Source: Choricystis sp. odSpoLacu1 (lineage: Eukaryota > Chlorophyta > Trebouxiophyceae). Taken from it: a stretch of 64,000 nucleotides of DNA. This document shows, piece after piece, positions 19,905-30,238 of this stretch (position 1 is the first letter of the stretch; each line of letters opens with the position of its first letter). The DNA lies in NCBI GenBank assembly GCA_958009055.1, contig OY253649.1:434001-498000 (forward strand), in the 5' to 3' direction. The position numbers and the translations under genes were made by a program. The notes beneath the pieces are model-generated. The model did not search any database. It was not told the origin of the DNA and worked only from the letters and a program-made list of their open reading frames with translations.

Positions 19905-20560
19905 TCACTGCAGCGCCGCCGCCAGCTGGGCGACGCCGCCCGACCCGCCCTTGGGCCCGGCTTTGAGGGCGTCGGCGCCGATCATGGAGCCGTCCCCCTT
20001 GAAGAGGCAGAGAGGGACGTTCGGCACCCCCAGTGTGCACCCCGGCTCCGCGCACTTGAGCGCGCGCACTTCAGCGTTGGCTTTGGCACAGATAGAGGCA
20101 GGAGCGTCGTTGGACGCCGCGCCCACAGGTTTGTTGTTCAGGAACGCGGCCACCGCTTCCTGCTTTTTGGTGTCGGCCGAGTTTGCCACCCCGCTGCCGC
20201 TGCCACTGCCGCCGCCCCCAGCACGGAACAGGGTCCATTCGTCGATGACGGCAGAGAGGCCAAACGAGCACACGCCCCACGACGCGCCGGTGGAGTCGGT
20301 GAGGGTGTGGGAGGCGCCCGCTTTGTAGGCGCACAGGACGGAGGCGGGGTTGGGCAGGGCGGTGGCGAGGGTGGCGCCTGGGTGTGGGAAGAAGGTGGAG
20401 GGATGGTCGGTCTCCGCGCCGTGCTCTTCTGCCGCGTGCCGGGAACGGGCAGCCTCTCCCATCGAACACGACAAAGTGACGGCAGTCGCATGCACGTGGG
20501 TCCCCACCACGCACTCAGGGCCACGAAAGCGAGTGCGAGGGCGGGGGATGCGTGCTTCAT
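19905..20560 (-). CDS. Small secreted Cys-containing protein, unknown
   Basis: Not recognised. Model: exon 1 20515-20560 (46 nt) and exon 2 19905-20377, joined at phase 1, giving 172 aa. The donor GTGCGT and acceptor CACCCAG are reasonable, and the joined N-terminus MKHASPALALAFVALSATLA is a good signal peptide ending near TLATALP. The mature part has about seven Cys, a Gly/Ser linker and VLCAYKAG, ALKCAEPGC and PLCLFKGDG. The last resembles a redox-fold C-terminal strand, but I would not assign thioredoxin. An unspliced reading lacks the signal peptide. Confidence 0.6.
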
Positions 20561-20712
20561 AATTGAACGACCGAAAAAAACGACGGGTGCGAGTGTGTCC
20601 AATTTCGTGTTTCACTCTTTTTCTCCCTTTCCCCACCGCGCCGTGTCATCTCGCTTGTGTCAGGGGCACGCGCGACACACCCGTCACTCGCCTCGAACTC
20701 TTGCCCACCCCA

Positions 20713-22180
20713 ATGCGGGCGGCCACCCACATTTCGTCCGTCGGCCGGGCGCCGGCGCACCGGCGGCCGGCCGTGCTGGCGCCGGCACGCGCGACGGTGA
20801 GTAGAGAGGAGGGGAGGGCACGGTGGTGAGCCACAGGGTGACGCATTAGAGCTCCACCGAGCAAGCTGGCGTGGGAGCGTGGGCTGGCAGGGAGTGTGGC
20901 GGAGAGGAGGCGCGCGGGCCACCACGTGTCGAGCCGCCCCCTCGCTCGACTTCCCACCCGCTGCGTGGCGTGCTGGTGGCACCTGCGTCTCTCCCCCGCA
21001 CAACCAGGCGGCACAACGCCTAGCGTTTCACTCACACACACATCACCATTTCCGGACCCCACAGCGTCCCCTCGCCGTCACCGTCGCGGCAAGCGGCGAC
21101 CTGGCCGCACCCCCGCCCCGCCCCTCGCCCCCACCCTCCTCCTCCTCCTCCGGCGACCGCCCTCCCCTGCGGGACGGCCCCTCCGGCGGTGGCCGGGGCG
21201 GCCCCGGCCGTGGCCCCGGAGGTGGCGGCCGCTACGCCCCTGGCGGTGGCCCTGGCGGCCCTGGCGGCGGCGGGCGCGGCGGCGGTCGCTACGGCGACTC
21301 GCGCACCGCGGGTGCCGGCCGCGGCGGCCCCGGCGGCCCCGGCACCGGGGGCGGCCGCTTTGGCCAAAACGCGGGCGGCGGCCGCTACGGCCAGGCCGCG
21401 GGCGGCGGCCGCGGCACCGGCGGCCGCTTCACCCCGGGCGGCGGCACGGGTGGTCGCTTTGCCCCGGGTGGCGGCCGCGGCAGCTACACTCCCCGCCCCC
21501 CAGGCGCGGGGCCGTACACACCCTCCTCATCCACCGCGCCCCCCCGCCGTGAATATGCACCGACTGATTCAGCGGGGTCCGTCTTTGACGACGGCGGCCC
21601 CACCCGCTACAACCGCGGCCGCCGCGGCGACCGGTCGACCCCCTCCCCCTACGGCGGCCTCATCGTCAATGAAGCCATCCAGGCGGATGAAGTGCGTCTG
21701 TTGGGCGTCGACAAAGCCATGCTGGGCGTCATGCGGTTGTCGGACGCGCTGGAGCTGGCGGCCGAGGAGGGGGTAGATGTTGTCCTCATCTCACCAGACG
21801 CTGCCCCCCCCGTCGCCCGCCTGGTGTCTGCCTCTAAATACCGCTTCGAACAGGTGCGCGCCGCCAAGGATGCGTCCAAGAAGCAGCGCGAGTCGAGGCG
21901 CGACATGAAGGAGCTCAAGATGAGGATCAACACGGATGTGCATGACTACCAGGTGCGCCTGCGCGCGGCCGCCAAGTTCATCGCCAAGGGCGACACCGTC
22001 AAACTGTCGGTCCAGTTCCGGGGCCGTGAAATGGAGAGGAAGGCGGACGCCGTCACCATGTTTGACAAATTTGTGGAGGACGTGGCCAAGGAGGGCGGGT
22101 TTGATGTCGTCGTGCAGTCGCCGCCCGCGATGGCGGGGCGGTCGATGACGATGATCATGGGGCCCAAGAATGATGTCTAG
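20713..22180 (+). CDS. infC: Chloroplast translation initiation factor IF-3 with RG-rich insert
   Basis: Binds the 30S plastid ribosome and proofreads initiation. Exon 1 (20713-20796) encodes a 28-residue transit-peptide start; exon 2 (21065-22180) the rest; 399 aa. The IF-3 N-domain starts at LIVNEAIQADEVRLLGVD, followed by PPVARLVSASKYRFEQ; the C-domain has KELKMRINTDVHDYQVRLRAA, KGDTVKLSVQFRGREM and the terminal MTMIMGPK. Between presequence and N-domain lie about 140 residues of Gly/Arg/aromatic repeats (GGGRYAPGG, GGRFTPGG units), not part of bacterial IF-3. Divergent from the secreted-protein gene, 152 bp apart. Confidence 0.93.
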
Positions 22181-22321
22181 TGTGATTTTTGGTGATGGTG
22201 ATTCCAGCACTGTTTTTCGTTTCTTTGGTGGCCTTTTTTTGTGCAAGGAGAGAGCGAGCCGCGAAAACAGTGAGGGAAAGAGAGCGAGCCGTCAGTGTCG
22301 TCGCCCCTATTTTTACTAGCC

Positions 22322-22941
22322 ATGGGCATTTTCAACCGGTCCTCCCACCCGCCCCCCTCCGCCTGGGCGGCGCACGAGGGAGTGGAGGCGCTTGACCCGC
22401 CCCTGCCTCCTGCCAGGGTGGCCGTGCCAGACGGCAGCGGTGGCGTGACGCTGGTGAGTAGGAAATGGGGACACCAGCTGGTTCGCGCTGGCCGCCAGGC
22501 TTCTCCACCCCGCCAGCCCTGCACCCAAGTGCGCGACGCCTGCAAGACTCAGGCGGCACCAGGCACACCCCCCCCAGTCTCAATTTCCCACACAATCCCT
22601 TCCCCTTTTTCCCCCCAACACAGGGCTTCCCCACTGAAGCCACCCGCAAGGACGGCTTCATCGCGTGCGCCACCAACGTGCGGGCCCGCTGCCTGGATGG
22701 CGCTCGCTACGGCTGCACCCTGGACGCCGCCCGGCGGTGTGCGCCGCCCGCGTGGAAGGCCGCCCTGCGGCTCGCCCCCTCAGCCGACGCCGACGCAGAG
22801 CGGCGGGCCGCGTGTGAAGCCTACCACCGCCACCAGTGCGCGCGGGCGGCGCTGGCGGCGTGCGGGCAGCATGCTGGCGAGTTTTGTGCGAGGGTGGTGG
22901 GGGCGGGGCGGGAGGGTGAGGAGGAGGACGCGGAGGAGTGA
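22322..22941 (+). CDS. Small Cys-rich protein, unknown
   Basis: Not recognised. Exons 22322-22453 and 22624-22941, phase 0, 149 aa. It begins MGIFNRS, a possible N-myristoylation context. The C-terminal half has about nine Cys with spacings such as [29 protein letters not shown] and [11 protein letters not shown]: a compact disulfide or metal-binding fold, perhaps like twin-Cx9C intermembrane-space proteins, although the spacing is not exact. It ends in an acidic tail (EGEEEDAEE). Confidence 0.7.
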
Positions 22942-23191
22942 TGCTGTTTGTGTGTGATGCACTGGAGACAACGTCATGTTTTCGCACGCTCTCTCTCTCT
23001 CTCTCTCACTCTCTCTCCCTGGTCGAGTGGGGGAATTCATGTCTGCAGCGCTCGAAAGAAAAAGGGGGAAGAGGGGGGGCAACGGAGAAAAAAAACTGAA
23101 AAAAAGGTTTCTCGCTCTCCCTGCTGGGCGCCCGCGGTTTCCGCGCGGTGTGGCATCTCGAGGCGCCCGCTGCGTGTGCATGTGTACCGCC

Positions 23192-23864
23192 TCAATCCTT
23201 GGCCACGGAGCCGCCGACGATGATCTGGTTGATGGGCTGTGTGGGGAGAGGAGGGAAATTAAGGTGTGAGCGCGGGAACACGAGACGCCAAGCCCAGACC
23301 CCGCCCCGCGTGCGTCCCCCACCCTCCGAGCGCCGGTGTGTGTGCGCGCAGACATCACACGCAGAGAGATGCAGGGGGACGAGTGACGACCATCCTCCCC
23401 CCGCACAACACGACTCACGATGAAGATCAGCTTGACGAAGAAGCCGATGAACCCCATGACCACGAAGCCGAGGGCGGTCTTGGTGGCGATCTTGTTGAAC
23501 TCTGAGTGTGGGGTGTGGGGGAGAGAGGGAGGGAGGGTGAGGCGTGGAGAGCGCACGTGACACGAAACGCGATTTGGCGCGCGCCCATCGCGCGCGCGCG
23601 CGCACCGCCAGGGGAGGCGCAAACGCCGCCCTACCCTCCCGCATCCACGGTCGCGAGAGCGTGACGAGCACCAGGCTCGCGCCAATGGGGCACAGAAGGG
23701 CAGCCGCACCGCGACCCAGCACGCCCCACGCGATGGCGCGGAAGCGCCCAGGGGTCGTCCCCTCTCGCTCCCGCTCTCTCACCCTTGGCGTCCGGCTTGG
23801 TGCAGCGCTTGACCAGGCGAACCGAGTCCTTGGCAAAGCCCTTGAGTTCGGTGGCGACGTCCAT
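23192..23864 (-). CDS. SEC61G: SEC61 gamma subunit, ER translocon
   Basis: Single-span subunit of the Sec61 protein-conducting channel. Exons 23783-23864, 23419-23501 and 23192-23236 give 69 aa, the usual family length. Recognisable parts: [20 protein letters not shown] (cytosolic amphipathic helix), then [20 protein letters not shown] (membrane helix) and [12 protein letters not shown]. The gene is too split for a single-ORF scan, but every splice has GTGAG and CAG and keeps phase. It diverges from the RING gene at 24025 with 160 bp between starts. Confidence 0.95.
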
Positions 23865-24024
23865 GGTGTGTTTGGGTGGGAGAGGGGCGGGGAGAGATGA
23901 AAAGGAAACGAAGAGTGTTGCAAAACAAAACAAAAAACGTTGCATTTTTTGACAGCGCCCAGCGCGCTAGAGCCGTCTGCGCTGGCGCGGCGGGGGCAAG
24001 GAGACTGAACCTACCTCACATCCA

Positions 24025-25575
24025 ATGTCGTCCCCCAGCCGCAGCGCCCGCCCCACTGTCGACGCGCCGACCGCCGCCGACGATGACGACGCGTGTGCTG
24101 TGTGCCTGGAGCCGTGGGCGTCCGCCGGCCCCCACCGCGTGGCTGCGTTGAAGGCGTGTGGTCATTTGTTTGGTCTAAAATGCATTCAGACTGTGGTGGA
24201 CACAACCAAAAGGTGCCCCCTTTGCTCCGCGCCCGCGACGCGCGACGACGCGCTGCCCCTGTTTGTGGGCGCCCGCCTCGTGGCTGCGGATGGCACGGCG
24301 GCTGCCGAGACTGAGCGCATGGTGGCTGCAGAAGCGGCCGCCCGGGCGGCGGCGGAGGCCGCGCTGGTGAAAGCGCGGGCGACGGTGGCCGACCTGCGAC
24401 GGCGCGTGGCGCGACTGACAAAAGACAAAGCGAGGCTCGTAGCCCTGCTGGACAGCGTGCGCAAGGATGGTGGAGGCGGAGGGGCAGGCGTCGCCGCGTC
24501 GGACGCGCCCGTGGACTCGCGGGGGCGGCCGCTGGAGAGTGGCGGAGAGCGCGCAGCCCAGCGCGCGCGCCGCGACTTGCCGCCGCCTTCTTTTTCACAC
24601 CGCCTCACCATCCCGCTGCCGGTTGCCACTGCGCTGGACGCGTGCGCTGCTGCAGGGGTGGCGGTGGCGGGGTGTGCACCCTGTGGCGCCTCCACCGCCG
24701 CTCTCCTGCGCAGGTGCTCCCTGCTGGCGCCCTCCCTCGCCCCCCCCGTCGCCCTGCCCCTGACCAGCGTGCGCGAGGTGGTGCTGGCTGGCCCCCACAT
24801 CGCGCTGGCGGTGGGGCGGGGCGCAGCCGCCGGCGTGGCGGGCGCGATCGTGGACGCAAGGTGTGGCACAGTCGCCGCCACCCTTGCCACCACCCCCTTC
24901 CCCGCCCTCTGCGGCGTGTGGGTTGGCGGCGGTCCAGCCGCCTCCACCTCCATCGTGCTGGGGCTGACGTCTGGTGGGCTGGCCCATTACGACACGCGGC
25001 GGCCGGGCGCGCCGCTGGCCACCGCGCCGCCGCCGGGCGGGGCGGCGTGCTTGGCACCACGCCCGGTGCACACACTCACGACCGCCCCAGGAAACCGCCT
25101 GCTGGCTGTGACAGCGGCGGGAGGCACGCTGTGGCAAGAGGCAGGGGGCGTCTGGGAGCCTGCTGCCGTGGCGGGGCTGGCGACGGAGGAGTCGTGCTTT
25201 GGCGGCGCGTGTGCGGCGGGGGTTGCCGCGCTCGCCATGCGCGCCGCTCCCGCCGCTCCCCCCACGCTGGCCCTGTGGTCCCTGACGGACGACACCCCGG
25301 CCTGCCTGGGCGTCACCGCGCCCGCGCCCACGCCCACTGGGCCGCGCACGCTGGCCACGGTGGAGGGAGGCGGCAGCGACGACCGCCCACCCCTGGTCGT
25401 CGTGGGCGCTGGTGACGCGCTCGCGGCGTGGCCACTGGCGCGCAGCGCGGTGGGCGCGCCGCCAGTCATGCTGACGCGGGTGCCGGGTGGCGACCTGGTG
25501 GCCATGGCAGGCGCTGGAGGGGGCGTGCTGGTGGCGGCGACCGCGGGCTGCGTGAGCGTGGTGCGGCGGGGGTGA
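24025..25575 (+). CDS. RFWD3-like RING E3 ubiquitin ligase
   Basis: Predicted E3 ligase, related to animal RFWD3 (ubiquitination of RPA in replication stress). Single exon, 516 aa. The RING is at residues about 24-66: CAVCLEPWASAGPHR, LKACGHLFGLKCI, KRCPLCSAPA. It is followed by LPLFVGARLVAADGTA and a coiled coil (about 95-150), the same order as RFWD3. The C-terminal 300 residues are Ala/Gly/Val-rich beta segments ending in WSL-, WPL- and VSVV-type strands, consistent with a degenerate WD40 propeller. RING secure; orthology likely but inferred. Confidence 0.78.
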   Translation: MSSPSRSARPTVDAPTAADDDDACAVCLEPWASAGPHRVAALKACGHLFGLKCIQTVVDTTKRCPLCSAPATRDDALPLFVGARLVAADGTAAAETERMVAAEAAARAAAEAALVKARATVADLRRRVARLTKDKARLVALLDSVRKDGGGGGAGVAASDAPVDSRGRPLESGGERAAQRARRDLPPPSFSHRLTIPLPVATALDACAAAGVAVAGCAPCGASTAALLRRCSLLAPSLAPPVALPLTSVREVVLAGPHIALAVGRGAAAGVAGAIVDARCGTVAATLATTPFPALCGVWVGGGPAASTSIVLGLTSGGLAHYDTRRPGAPLATAPPPGGAACLAPRPVHTLTTAPGNRLLAVTAAGGTLWQEAGGVWEPAAVAGLATEESCFGGACAAGVAALAMRAAPAAPPTLALWSLTDDTPACLGVTAPAPTPTGPRTLATVEGGGSDDRPPLVVVGAGDALAAWPLARSAVGAPPVMLTRVPGGDLVAMAGAGGGVLVAATAGCVSVVRRG

Positions 25576-26101
25576 GGGGAGGTGTGTGGGTTCGCCACTT
25601 TCACCCACACCTCCACGCGCGCCGCGACAGCAGTAGAGAGATAGAGACGACTTGTTTGATTTTGTTTTTGGAAACTCCCTTTCCCTCCCCGCATGTGGGC
25701 GGGTGGCGGCCTGGTTTACACAAGAAGCAAAAAGTGTGTGTGTGTGATTTCACTCCCACGCCAAACAGAAAGGAAGAGGGCGCACAGAAACCGGCGGGAA
25801 TCACGCCACGCCCCTCTGCCAGCTTGGGGGCTCCCGCCCGGGGTTAGGTGGATAAAGTCTTCTCGTTACCCCGGGGAGGGCGCCCCAGTAAAAAAGGCCG
25901 GTAGGGGGGAGCGGTGCGCGAAAAAAAACCGATCATCCATGCTCTCTCTCCACCCCTCCCTCTTCTCTCTCGCCACACCACCACAGTCAGTGGGGTGAGG
26001 AGGAAACGTATCTCATCTTTGTGTGTTTGAAAGAAAAAAAGGAAAAAAGTGGGGAGGGCCGTCTGCGGTCCAGCCCCCTCTCTCTCTCTCCTTCTTCCTC
26101 T
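25576..26101. other. Convergent intergenic region with imperfect hairpin
   Basis: 526 bp between the 3' ends of the RING gene (+) and psbO (-), so mainly two 3' UTRs. It holds an imperfect inverted repeat (left arm about 25827-25847, right arm 25865-25886, 17-nt loop) able to form a GC-rich stem of about 20 bp. Around it are A-rich and TC-rich tracts. I see no tRNA or coding region. Confidence 0.5.
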
Positions 26102-27695
26102 TCACTGCGCCAGCTGGCCGTACCACAGGCCCGTGATCTTGACGTCCTTGGGCGCCTTGGACCCGAGGTCGGTGTCGGACGGCTGCACTGACTCGAACAC
26201 GCCCGCGATCTCGCCTGTGGCGGGGTCGACCTTGGCCACCGAGAACACGGCCTGGCCGCGCAGGGCGACAGTCGACTTGTTGTTCTCCTTCTGCAGCTCC
26301 TCCGAGTCGGAGCGGGCGGGCAGGGCGACCGCGTTGTCGTAGCCGGTGGAGCCACCCCGGCCCTTGGGGTCGAGGAAGGAGGAGCCACGGTAGGACGGCA
26401 CAGTGAAGTCGCCGCCAAACGCGTTCAGCGTGCCCTTGGCCACCAGCTCCTTGACGGTGAACAGGAAGGGGACGCGCTCGCCGCCCGGCAGCTGCACGGT
26501 GACGGGGGCGTAGTCGATGCCGTCAGTCTCGGCAAACTCAACGTTGCCCGAGCCGTCGACCTTAAAGGTGCCGGACATCTCGTCCAGCGTGTACGTCAGG
26601 CGGGTCATCAGCTTGGTCTTGACAAACTCGGCGTCGCCACCCTTGAAGGCGGACTCCTCCTTGACGGTGAACGAGGTGGGCTCCATGCAGAACTTTTCGA
26701 TTTTGTAGGAACCCGCTTTCAGCGCCTTGACATCCGACGACCCCTCCTCGATCACGGGGCACGTGTTGGCGATGCCCGACCCCTTGACCTGCAGGTAGGT
26801 CAGGCCCTGCAGCTGGTCGTAGGTGACGGCAGAGGCGGGGCCCTGTGGGGGAGGAGTGGGCGGGTGGGGGAGAAGGGGTAAGGTCGAGAGGGTCGAGCGC
26901 TGGTGTTTCGCTCTCGCCGCGCTGGCGCCGCGTCCCCCGTCTCCACCCAGATCCCTGGCACGCGCGCTGGCCGCACGCCGTAGGGCGCACATGCCCCAGC
27001 AATCGAGGCGTCGAGCGCGCCCCAGATCCGAGGCGCAAACCGAGAGGCCCCGCGCCCAAACAAAAACGGCAACGCGGGCGCGACCCTGTGGCCGCACGCG
27101 CGTTCCCTGTGGCGGTTGGTGCGCGGCTTCGCTGCCGCCCCTCGGATCCCGCGCATGTGCACACCAGTCTGGCGGCCAGGCGGGGCAGGGGACCCGCGCC
27201 GGGGGGCGCGAGGGCGGCAGGGCGGCCCAAACAGAGGGCTACCCAACCCCCAATCCCCGAACCAACAAACGGCCGCCGCGCTCGTGTCGCCGCCTCGGAC
27301 CCCGCCCTCCCGCCTGGAACGAAACCGTGTCATCCCGCCTGTCTGGCAGACAGGCGGGGCGCGCGTCGTGCGGCGGGGGGGTCGGCAATCACGCCCCCAA
27401 TTCCGTCACCCAAACAGAGACTCACCGAGAGCAGCACAGCCGCAGCGACGGCGGCGGCGGCCTTGCCCGCGTTCTCCACGGCCTTGGGGACGGCGGCGAC
27501 CGTGACGTTGCTGTTGGGGGGGCGAATGGGGCGCGGGGTGAGGGCAGGAGGCGAGGGAGTGGCGAGGAGGCTGCAGGCGAGCGGAGCGGCGCGACGTTTG
27601 GTGCGGGGCAGCAGGCCCCCTGCTGCTTCTCCAACACACACGCACCGGCGAGCAGTCGCGGGGGCGACGCGCGCAGACTTGAGGGCGGCAGACAT
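26102..27695 (-). CDS. PSBO: PsbO, oxygen-evolving enhancer protein 1, chloroplast
   Basis: Extrinsic lumenal protein that stabilises the manganese cluster of photosystem II. Exons 27646-27695, 27426-27510 and 26102-26842 give 291 aa. The first about 30 residues are a stroma-targeting peptide; the next are a Sec-type lumen signal ([17 protein letters not shown]) with cleavage before [13 protein letters not shown]. The mature protein (about 241 aa) has canonical blocks: [85 protein letters not shown]. Intron 2 (26843-27425, 583 bp) is the longest in the window. Confidence 0.98.
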
Positions 27696-27826
27696 GGTGG
27701 TGTGCTGGTTGGGGGGAGCGGGTGGGGATAAAATGACGAAATACGAGTGTGCAGCGAAGAGGGCGACGTCGAGAAAGAGAGCGGCGAACAACCACCCCCA
27801 CAGTCCTCTCTCTTCCCACGTCCCGA
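27696..27826. promoter_or_regulatory. Shared promoter of psbO and FKBP17-2-like gene
   Basis: 131 bp separate the start codons of two divergent genes whose products both act in the chloroplast, PsbO in the thylakoid lumen. A GATAAA sequence (27726-27731) lies near the psbO start. Co-regulation is inferred from geometry only. Confidence 0.45.
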
Positions 27827-28531
27827 ATGAGGCCCACACTGCACCCACACAGCCGCCGACTGTTGGCTCAGCCGCCGCGTGCCACTCCAGGCGATGACGA
27901 GACCACGCCCACCCACCCCCGACGCACCCCCGCGCCCCAACCCCGCCGCCGCCCCACCCAGGCCGGCTCCACCGACGCGGTCGCCTCCGCCCTGACACGC
28001 CGCTTTGGTCTTGCAGGCGGATTGGCATGGCTGGGCGTGCTGACGGTGGGCGTGGTGGGGGAGCAGGTGAAGACGCGGCTGGAGGTGGCGGAGGCCAAAA
28101 AATCGACGCGCAGCGTGAAAGACGCGCTGCCCATCACCCTGCCGGACGGCACCAGCTACCGGGATGAGGTGGTGGGAGGGGGGACGCCCATTGCAAAGGG
28201 ACTGCTGGTGGCGCTGCACTCGACGCTGGCGGTGGGTGAGGGCGGCACCACAATCATTGATTCGACTCGTGCCCGTGACAAACCGATCGTCTTCATAGCT
28301 GGTCGTCGCCCTTTGACGGGGGGCCTAACACAGGGCGCCGAGGCCGCCCTGCTCGGCATGTGCGCTGGCGGCGTGCGAGTGGTGCAGGTGCCTGCAACGA
28401 GTGGGTTTGGGGAGGCGGGCGCGACGCTGAGGCCGACGGAGCACGTGCCCGACAAGCGCGGCGAAGTGCCTCCCGGTGCCGCGCTGACGTACCACCTTGA
28501 AGTGCTCAGCGTAAGCGTTCCACCCAGCTAG
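27827..28531 (+). CDS. FKBP-type peptidyl-prolyl isomerase, FKBP17-2-like, chloroplast
   Basis: Single exon, 234 aa. The N-terminal 55 residues are Pro/Arg/Thr-rich (transit peptide), then a hydrophobic stretch GLAWLGVLTVGVVGEQVKTR (anchor or lumen signal). The isomerase domain runs from LPDGTSYRDEVVGGG to the C-terminus, with PIVFIAGRRPLTGGLTQGAE, VRVVQVPATSGFGEAG and VPPGAALTYHLEVLSV. Its organisation, including the EQVKTRLEV linker, is that of plant FKBP17-2. Active-site aromatics are only partly kept, so catalytic activity is uncertain. Confidence 0.82.
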   Translation: MRPTLHPHSRRLLAQPPRATPGDDETTPTHPRRTPAPQPRRRPTQAGSTDAVASALTRRFGLAGGLAWLGVLTVGVVGEQVKTRLEVAEAKKSTRSVKDALPITLPDGTSYRDEVVGGGTPIAKGLLVALHSTLAVGEGGTTIIDSTRARDKPIVFIAGRRPLTGGLTQGAEAALLGMCAGGVRVVQVPATSGFGEAGATLRPTEHVPDKRGEVPPGAALTYHLEVLSVSVPPS

Positions 28532-28582
28532 AGAGAGAGAGAGACGTCTTTTCTGTGATTCTGAGGTTCTGTTGTCAATGTT

Positions 28583-30238
28583 TCACGCGTTTTCGGTCTC
28601 CCCTGCCCGCCGCCGGTGCACAAACACGCGCGGCTCTGTTTTCACGCGGACCGGCACCCCCCCCGCCGCCACCCTCTCCCGCAGCTGGGTTAAGGAACGG
28701 GGCACATCCAGCCCCGCATACCCGGGGACAGCTTCGACTGCGTAAAAACCGGGCAGGGAGGGCGACGCAGACAGCGCGTGTGTGAAACCACGCGCCGCCA
28801 GAGCAGCATCAGGCAGGCCCTCCTCCTTCGAATACGTCCACGGCGCCCCTTGCTCCCCAAACCGGGTCACCCCCGTCATGGCGGGCAGCACGCCCACGTG
28901 CACGCGGGGCGGCCAGGCGTGCGGGTGGTGGAGTGCGTCGGTGGAGGCAAGCTCGTGCAGCCTCATCAACGCGACGCCACCCGGATAATTAACAGACGCG
29001 GCCGCCACAAACCCGGCTGTGGCGGCAGCCGAGGCGGCCAGCAAGCCCACGACGAACGCACGGGCAGCCAGGCCGCCTCGCCGCCAGAGAGCCCCGAGGC
29101 CGGCTGCGGCAGCCACGTTGAACAGCGGCAGAACGGGCAGCAAAAACCTCAACTCTTTGTGGGGCAGGAACGAGTAGAGCGCGGTGAAGGCGGCGGCCAT
29201 GGTGACCGCGGCCCGGGCGGCGGGGGGGGACGGCGTCGCAGCCAGGGCGACGCCCGGGGCGCCGCCAAGGAGGGCGCGGGGGAGGGCAGATGTTGCATAC
29301 CAGTGCCACGGCGACGTGCCCCACTCGGCCGACCGATTCTCCGCCGTGTTGAACCAGAAGACGGCGCCTTCTGGCCACAGAGGGCGCCTCCAGAAGTAGG
29401 AGTCGACGAGGACTGAGGCTGTGGCTGCTGCGCCGCCTGCCATGAGTGCTGTCGCCATTGCTTCCCTCACCCCCACCGCCCGCGTCGCCAGCATTTGCAG
29501 CCCCAGCACGCCCGCCAGCAGCAGCACGTCGCACCTCAGCAGGGCGGTGGTGGCGGCGAGCAGGGCGATGGTGCGGCGGGGGGAGGAGGCGTCGACCCAG
29601 TCGGCTGTCGCGAGAGACGTCACAATCAGTGCGTACGTGTTGGGCAGCGGCCTGGACAGGTAGAAAGGGAGGTGGAACTGGACGCAGGCCAGGGCGAAGA
29701 GGAGTACGCCAGCTGTTTTGCCGTGCACGCGGGCGGTGGCGCCGCGCAGGCGGCAGAGGGAGGCCACGCCGAGTGACGCCAGAGCGCAGCGCACCGCGAC
29801 ACCAGCCGCCAGTTTCGACAGGTGGGTGACACGCAGCGCCATCACAAAGGGTGCTGCCAGCACCGCCGTGGCGGCAGGCCCCGCAAACGAGCGCGGCACG
29901 ACGCCAGGGAAGGCGACGTGGTCAAACGCGTCGACCGACGCCACGCCGTGGAACAACAAGTCGTGCGCCGCCTGCATGCCGAACGATTCCTCCACCTTGG
30001 TGAAGGGAGCTGCCGCCACGTGCGCCAGCACTGTGAACGCAAGGGCCAGCGTCCAACCGTCGACGATGGCGGGGGGGCCGCGCGGGTCGGCGGTGGGAGC
30101 TGCACGGCGACGGCGCGGGGGGGAGGTGGGGGGGGCTGGCGTGGCCCCCGTGGCGGCTGCACGGCGACGGCGCGGGGGGGAGGTGGGGGGGGCTGGCGTG
30201 GCCCCCGTGGCGGCTGCACGGCGGCGGGTGAGCGCCAT
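28583..30238 (-). CDS. ALG12: ALG12 alpha-1,6-mannosyltransferase
   Basis: ER-lumenal enzyme that adds the alpha-1,6-linked mannose to Man7GlcNAc2-PP-dolichol in N-glycan assembly, with dolichol-P-mannose as donor. Single exon, 551 aa. GT22-family signatures: FTKVEESFGMQAAHDLLFHG, FPGVVPRSFAGP, VQFHLPFYLSRPLPN, DSYFWRRPLWPEG, NRSAEWGTSPWHWY, SFLPHKELRFLLPVLPLFN and NYPGGVALMRLHEL. Multiple membrane spans. The N-terminus carries two copies of a 19-residue Arg/Ala/Thr/Pro repeat, so the first 60 residues are extra. ALG3 of the same pathway lies 11 kb away. Confidence 0.95.
   Translation of the reverse strand: MALTRRRAAATGATPAPPTSPPRRRRAAATGATPAPPTSPPRRRRAAPTADPRGPPAIVDGWTLALAFTVLAHVAAAPFTKVEESFGMQAAHDLLFHGVASVDAFDHVAFPGVVPRSFAGPAATAVLAAPFVMALRVTHLSKLAAGVAVRCALASLGVASLCRLRGATARVHGKTAGVLLFALACVQFHLPFYLSRPLPNTYALIVTSLATADWVDASSPRRTIALLAATTALLRCDVLLLAGVLGLQMLATRAVGVREAMATALMAGGAAATASVLVDSYFWRRPLWPEGAVFWFNTAENRSAEWGTSPWHWYATSALPRALLGGAPGVALAATPSPPAARAAVTMAAAFTALYSFLPHKELRFLLPVLPLFNVAAAAGLGALWRRGGLAARAFVVGLLAASAAATAGFVAAASVNYPGGVALMRLHELASTDALHHPHAWPPRVHVGVLPAMTGVTRFGEQGAPWTYSKEEGLPDAALAARGFTHALSASPSLPGFYAVEAVPGYAGLDVPRSLTQLRERVAAGGVPVRVKTEPRVFVHRRRAGETENA
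30099..30212. repeat. 57-bp tandem repeat, two copies, in ALG12
   Basis: Two copies of a 57-bp unit (starts 30099 and 30156; a partial third copy starts at 30213). Length divisible by three keeps the frame: each unit encodes 19 residues rich in Arg, Ala, Thr and Pro before the first membrane span. Confidence 0.9.

Noticed and set aside
26823..27897. Long plus-strand ORFs of about 300-350 codons over psbO
   Set aside because: They lie opposite psbO introns and exons, are Arg/Pro/Ala-rich and have no domain pattern; few stop codons are expected in this GC-rich DNA.
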